The notes beneath the pieces were generated by a model. That model saw nothing but the letters and a program-made list of their open reading frames with translations, was not told where the DNA came from and did not search any database. A DNA stretch of 64,000 nucleotides from assembly GCF_016925635.1 (NCBI RefSeq), contig NZ_CP070490.1:1612001-1676000 (forward strand). The letters are read 5' to 3'. Source of the DNA: Lysinibacillus fusiformis (GTDB lineage Bacteria; Bacillota; Bacilli; Bacillales_A; Planococcaceae). Shown piece by piece: positions 61,002 to 64,000 of the stretch (position 1 is the first letter of the stretch; every line of letters begins with the position of its first letter). The position numbers were made by a program, and so were the translations under genes.

Positions 61002-61592
61002 TAATTCAAACACACAAAGGCGCTCATTTATATTTGTTTCATTTTCTAAATGTACTTCATGAAGCAATTCAAATGGTGTTCCATGATGTAAAAATTGTAA
61101 ATAATCGTAAGGCGGATAATATAAAATTATATGAATATCTCGCATTCGCTGCTCGTAGGATTTCCAAATATTATGAATGACTGAACGAAAAATGTGAATG
61201 GAAAAAGGATTAAAAAAGAAAAACACATTATCACGTGACTTTATTTCATAAGCTTCTGCTATTGTATGAATAAATTTGATGGGTGCATGTGCTCTCATTT
61301 TTTGAAGATAACTACGTTTATTTTCTTCTGCCTCTGCATAAAATCCTGCATCCATTTCTATCCCAACAGTTGGAATATGGAACTTATGGTGCACATAAAT
61401 GGGAACTCGCCCTTTCCCGCACCCCATATCAATAAATACTGGATTGTCAGGCATCTCATACGCTGCGAATAATTGCTCCAACCCACTGTATGGCGTTGGC
61501 TCATAACGGTGATAGTGTGCAAGCTTAGGAAAACCATATTGCTCTCCCACCGTGTTAATGTGCAAATGTTTATCAAATTGCTGTTCATTCAT
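60990..61592 (-). CDS. class I SAM-dependent methyltransferase
   Basis: A 200-residue methyltransferase with motif I PVFIDMGCGKGRVPIYV near residue 52, acidic motif TVGIEMDAGFYAEA and a motif IV-like VFFFFNPFS, which resembles rRNA/protein methyltransferases but without a specific assignment. GAGGGG lies nine bases before the ATG. Single-gene unit; substrate unknown. Confidence 0.85.
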   Translation of the reverse strand: MNEQQFDKHLHINTVGEQYGFPKLAHYHRYEPTPYSGLEQLFAAYEMPDNPVFIDMGCGKGRVPIYVHHKFHIPTVGIEMDAGFYAEAEENKRSYLQKMRAHAPIKFIHTIAEAYEIKSRDNVFFFFNPFSIHIFRSVIHNIWKSYEQRMRDIHIILYYPPYDYLQFLHHGTPFELLHEVHLENETNINERLCVFELKKA

Positions 61593-61641
61593 ATGAAAAG
61601 ACCCCTCAGAAAAGAATGCTTTATTTTAACACGATAAAAAG

Positions 61642-61674
61642 CAAAAACCATACCCAAAGATATTGGATATGGTT
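61642..61674 (-). terminator. intrinsic terminator after the CotH-type gene
   Basis: Arms AACCATATCC and GGGTATGGTT (one G-U pair) around a nine-base loop, followed by TTTTGC on the minus strand, just after the CotH stop. Confidence 0.78.
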
Positions 61675-61679
61675 ATTTT

Positions 61680-63461
61680 TTAACGACCTCTGCGTTTAAA
61701 TTTAACAACAAAGAGAAGTGCGAAAAGGAGTAGCACTAGGCATGTAATGGCTGTATACACCATATTTTTATCAATAACAGGTTCCTGATTGGCTGCTTCA
61801 CCATTCGCACCCGGCATCCCCATTGGACCTCCGTTTCCATCTGGGCGTTGCATTTGTTCCCCATTTTGTCCTGTTCTCGGACCCTCGCCCTCTCTATTAA
61901 AAGGTGGGCTCTTTGATGGATCAAAGTCCTCTGGTAGCTGACTTGGATCAAAATCGTCTGGCATCGAATTCATTTCACCATTTTCATTTGGCATTGGCAT
62001 ACCCATATTGCCCTGAGAAGACGTAGATGCTTCCACTACAAGCTCCCCAGACAGTTGCTTTAATATAGATGCTGAGCGCTGTTTAGCAAATTCAGGCAAG
62101 CTTTTTTCACCTTCAACTGCTTCCAAAAACTGCTCCGTAGTAGAGAATTTAGTTGGATCTGCCTCCACATAGGTAGTTAATAGCACCGCTAAGTTTTTAG
62201 TAATAGATTGGACATAGTCTTCTGTTAAATAGGTTGTTGCTAGTTCTTCTAGATACCCTTCATATTTGGCACGGTATTCTTCATTAGCAAGTAATGCATT
62301 TAGGAGTGGCCGCTCCTCTAATGTTGTGCCAGAAACAGGGGTTGTCACACTAAAATTAATAGCACTATCAGCTAACAAGTCGCCAGACATGCCCATTCCC
62401 ATGTTGAAGCCGCCACCTCGTTGTTGCATACCCCCATCACCTGCCTGAGCGGGTTGTCCATTGTTTTGTGCCACTGGTTTTTCCATATTAGTAGAAGCGT
62501 CAGCTGGATTTTCTCCGTTTCCTCCTGCTATTCTACCTCCTCCAGCCCCAAAGCCACCAAAGGACATGTTGTAATCCCAAGGAATAATAGAAAACACACC
62601 GTTCTGTTCATATAAATAATAGTTATGTTTCATATTCCCTTGATAACTATCTAAATTCACAAGAGCTGTGTTGACGGCAAAATAACGTAACATTTCATCA
62701 ACATCAATATACTTTTCTATGTCTCCACCATTATTAATAGCATCTAGCATTTCAACCAACTTGGATTGATCAATATTACCTTCATTTGTTTTTAATCCGA
62801 TGCCTGTATAGTCTTCGATATCGTCACTAATATATTTTAAATCGCTGCCTGTCCCATCTGGCTTAAATAAAAAGCCATCATTAGAGCCATAGTTATTAGC
62901 TAGGAATGTCTCATCCACTGCTTCTACTCCTAAGAACAAGCCTCGTTCCTCACCATTCACTGTGACATACATATAGGAGTGTGCCGGTGTTGGTAAACCC
63001 ATTTGCTCCATCAATTTATAGGAGATGTACTCTCTCATTAATGTAGAATCACTATAATTATTGTTTAAATTTAATTTTTTCAAGCCATATAAGCTTTGTG
63101 TATCATCATAATAATCAAAATCGATTTTTAAACTATAGCGATCTGAGTCACTATTGACAACCGATCGTAATGATAGATTGCCCTTTGTACGGATAGCAAC
63201 ATTCTCAATTTTCTTGCCGTTTACTGTAATATCTGCCTGTTTTAATTCCTCAGCCGAAGCATTTTCGAGCATGTCAGCCCAATCTTCCTCAGCAATTTCA
63301 ATATCAACTGTTGTTACTTTATTTTTATTAAATACTATATTCTCATAGGAGAACTCTGAATTTTTCGTTTCAATGCCTACATTCGGAAGTACAGCATATA
63401 TCACGACAAAGAGAAGGAGTAAAATTGCCATGCACAGGTAGACAATTCGCGTTTTAATCAT
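61680..63461 (-). CDS. membrane-anchored CotH-family kinase-like protein
   Basis: A 593-residue protein with an N-terminal TM anchor (about 6-24) and extracellular CotH domain. ERGLFLGVEAVDETFL and GFLFKPDGTGSDL are the nucleotide-site region; NLDSYQGNMKHNYYLY near 275 and IPWDYNMSFGG near 297 hold the catalytic Asp residues of the atypical kinase fold. A Gly/Met/Pro/Asn-rich linker with a tandem DFDPSQLPE/DFDPSKSPP repeat leads to a C-terminal TM (about 568-588) and basic tail. The ATG at 63461 fits GAGAGGTG. CotH in B. subtilis phosphorylates spore-coat proteins; this relative is a membrane protein with unknown targets. Confidence 0.9.
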   Translation of the reverse strand: MIKTRIVYLCMAILLLLFVVIYAVLPNVGIETKNSEFSYENIVFNKNKVTTVDIEIAEEDWADMLENASAEELKQADITVNGKKIENVAIRTKGNLSLRSVVNSDSDRYSLKIDFDYYDDTQSLYGLKKLNLNNNYSDSTLMREYISYKLMEQMGLPTPAHSYMYVTVNGEERGLFLGVEAVDETFLANNYGSNDGFLFKPDGTGSDLKYISDDIEDYTGIGLKTNEGNIDQSKLVEMLDAINNGGDIEKYIDVDEMLRYFAVNTALVNLDSYQGNMKHNYYLYEQNGVFSIIPWDYNMSFGGFGAGGGRIAGGNGENPADASTNMEKPVAQNNGQPAQAGDGGMQQRGGGFNMGMGMSGDLLADSAINFSVTTPVSGTTLEERPLLNALLANEEYRAKYEGYLEELATTYLTEDYVQSITKNLAVLLTTYVEADPTKFSTTEQFLEAVEGEKSLPEFAKQRSASILKQLSGELVVEASTSSQGNMGMPMPNENGEMNSMPDDFDPSQLPEDFDPSKSPPFNREGEGPRTGQNGEQMQRPDGNGGPMGMPGANGEAANQEPVIDKNMVYTAITCLVLLLFALLFVVKFKRRGR

Positions 63462-63503
63462 AGCCGTCACCTCTCATCGTAGTCCTTTTTGCTAATGAAG
63501 TCA

Positions 63504-64000
63504 TTACGCTGTGAAATTCCCATCATAGCTCAGCATAATGGCTGATTTTACACCTGCTACCTTTGTTAGCTCATCCATCAATTTTGCATCATTTTGTTTT
63601 ACACGAATTTCATAAGTAGTTTCGATTTCATTCTGTTGCATAATGGATTTGGATTTGAGAGCGAACTTTTTTGTTTGTGCAGCAATAATTCGCTCGATCT
63701 CAGCGTTTGCTAGCTCTTCTTCAAACTTTACAATCAATAAATAAGGGTTTTCTACTGTTATTTTATTAACGAATATTAGCAATACAAGTCCGATTAAAAC
63801 AGCACCAATAATCACTAATGGGATAAAGCCAGCACCACATAAAATACCTGAAACAATTGCCCAGAAAATATAGACTAAATCCATTGGGTCCTTAATAGGT
63901 GTACGGAAACGTACAATGGATAAAGCACCAACCATACCAAGTGACAGCAGAACATTTGAACTGATTCCCATAATTACTAATGCTGTTGCCATTGTCATAA
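63504..64000 (-). CDS. DUF4956 membrane protein, N-terminus cut by window edge
   Basis: The visible part (at least 165 codons) contains SNVLLSLGMVGALSIVRFRTPIKDPMDLVYIFWAI, the core of DUF4956. Two further TM helices follow, then a C-terminal soluble domain with a ferredoxin-like pattern. The frame is open at the right edge and family members are about 220 residues, so the start lies outside. It precedes the CotH gene by about 40 bases, as in the known VTC-DUF4956-CotH clusters of Firmicutes. Confidence 0.88.
   Translation of the reverse strand, partial: MTMATALVIMGISSNVLLSLGMVGALSIVRFRTPIKDPMDLVYIFWAIVSGILCGAGFIPLVIIGAVLIGLVLLIFVNKITVENPYLLIVKFEEELANAEIERIIAAQTKKFALKSKSIMQQNEIETTYEIRVKQNDAKLMDELTKVAGVKSAIMLSYDGNFTA

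Overview
The window reads as a contiguous piece of a low-GC Gram-positive chromosome. Protein sequences and gene order look like Bacillaceae/Planococcaceae, most likely a Lysinibacillus of the sphaericus group. This rests on recognition of ribosomal proteins, RpoB/RpoC, ClpC and gene order from memory, not on an alignment. I see no rRNA or tRNA genes, no prophage, no insertion sequence and no CRISPR array.

Layout, mostly read right to left on the minus strand. (1) 1-4050 is the start of the S10 operon, rpsJ-rplC-rplD-rplW-rplB-rpsS-rplV-rpsC, with rpsC cut by the window edge. (2) 4405-10415 is a five-gene block between tuf and rpsJ: a YuiF-type antiporter-family permease and a BceRSAB-type peptide-sensing and detoxification module. 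(3) 10571-15440 is the str operon: rpsL, rpsG, fusA, tuf, headed by the L7Ae-like gene. (4) 15578-23031 is rpoB-rpoC, with a strong terminator-like hairpin between the two genes. (5) 23283-27862 holds rsmC-like, rplL, rplJ (with L10 leader), rplA, rplK, nusG, secE and rpmG. (6) 27940-43593 is the sigH-to-ctsR region: sigH, rae1, rlmB, mrnC, cysS (with a Cys T-box), gltX, ispF, serine acetyltransferase, ispD, yacL, radA, clpC, mcsB, mcsA and ctsR, the last behind a clear CtsR operator. (7) From 43861 on the gene content is accessory: a DUF4870 protein, a methyltransferase, CorA, a HemAT-type globin chemotaxis sensor, an acyl-CoA thioesterase, two aldehyde dehydrogenases (one with a DUF779 partner), a DUF4003 protein, an RluF-type pseudouridine synthase, a hypothetical gene, a DUF985 cupin, a complete livJ-HMGF branched-chain amino acid ABC transporter, another methyltransferase, and a CotH kinase-DUF4956 pair running off the right edge.

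How it works together: most of the first 43 kb is the transcription/translation core plus protein quality control (CtsR-McsA-McsB-ClpC). Amino-acid-responsive control appears several times. A T-box with a UGC specifier precedes cysS, and CodY-like boxes (three mismatches each) overlap the promoters of livJ and yuiF.

Points most worth a look: ribosomal protein S12 carries Arg at the position of the classic K43R (B. subtilis K56R) streptomycin-resistance substitution. Serine acetyltransferase is a long-form enzyme displaced to between ispD and ispF, and a T-box stands where cysE usually sits. A terminator hairpin splits rpoB from rpoC. The CotH-DUF4956 pair at the right edge is the best candidate for a poorly described surface system.
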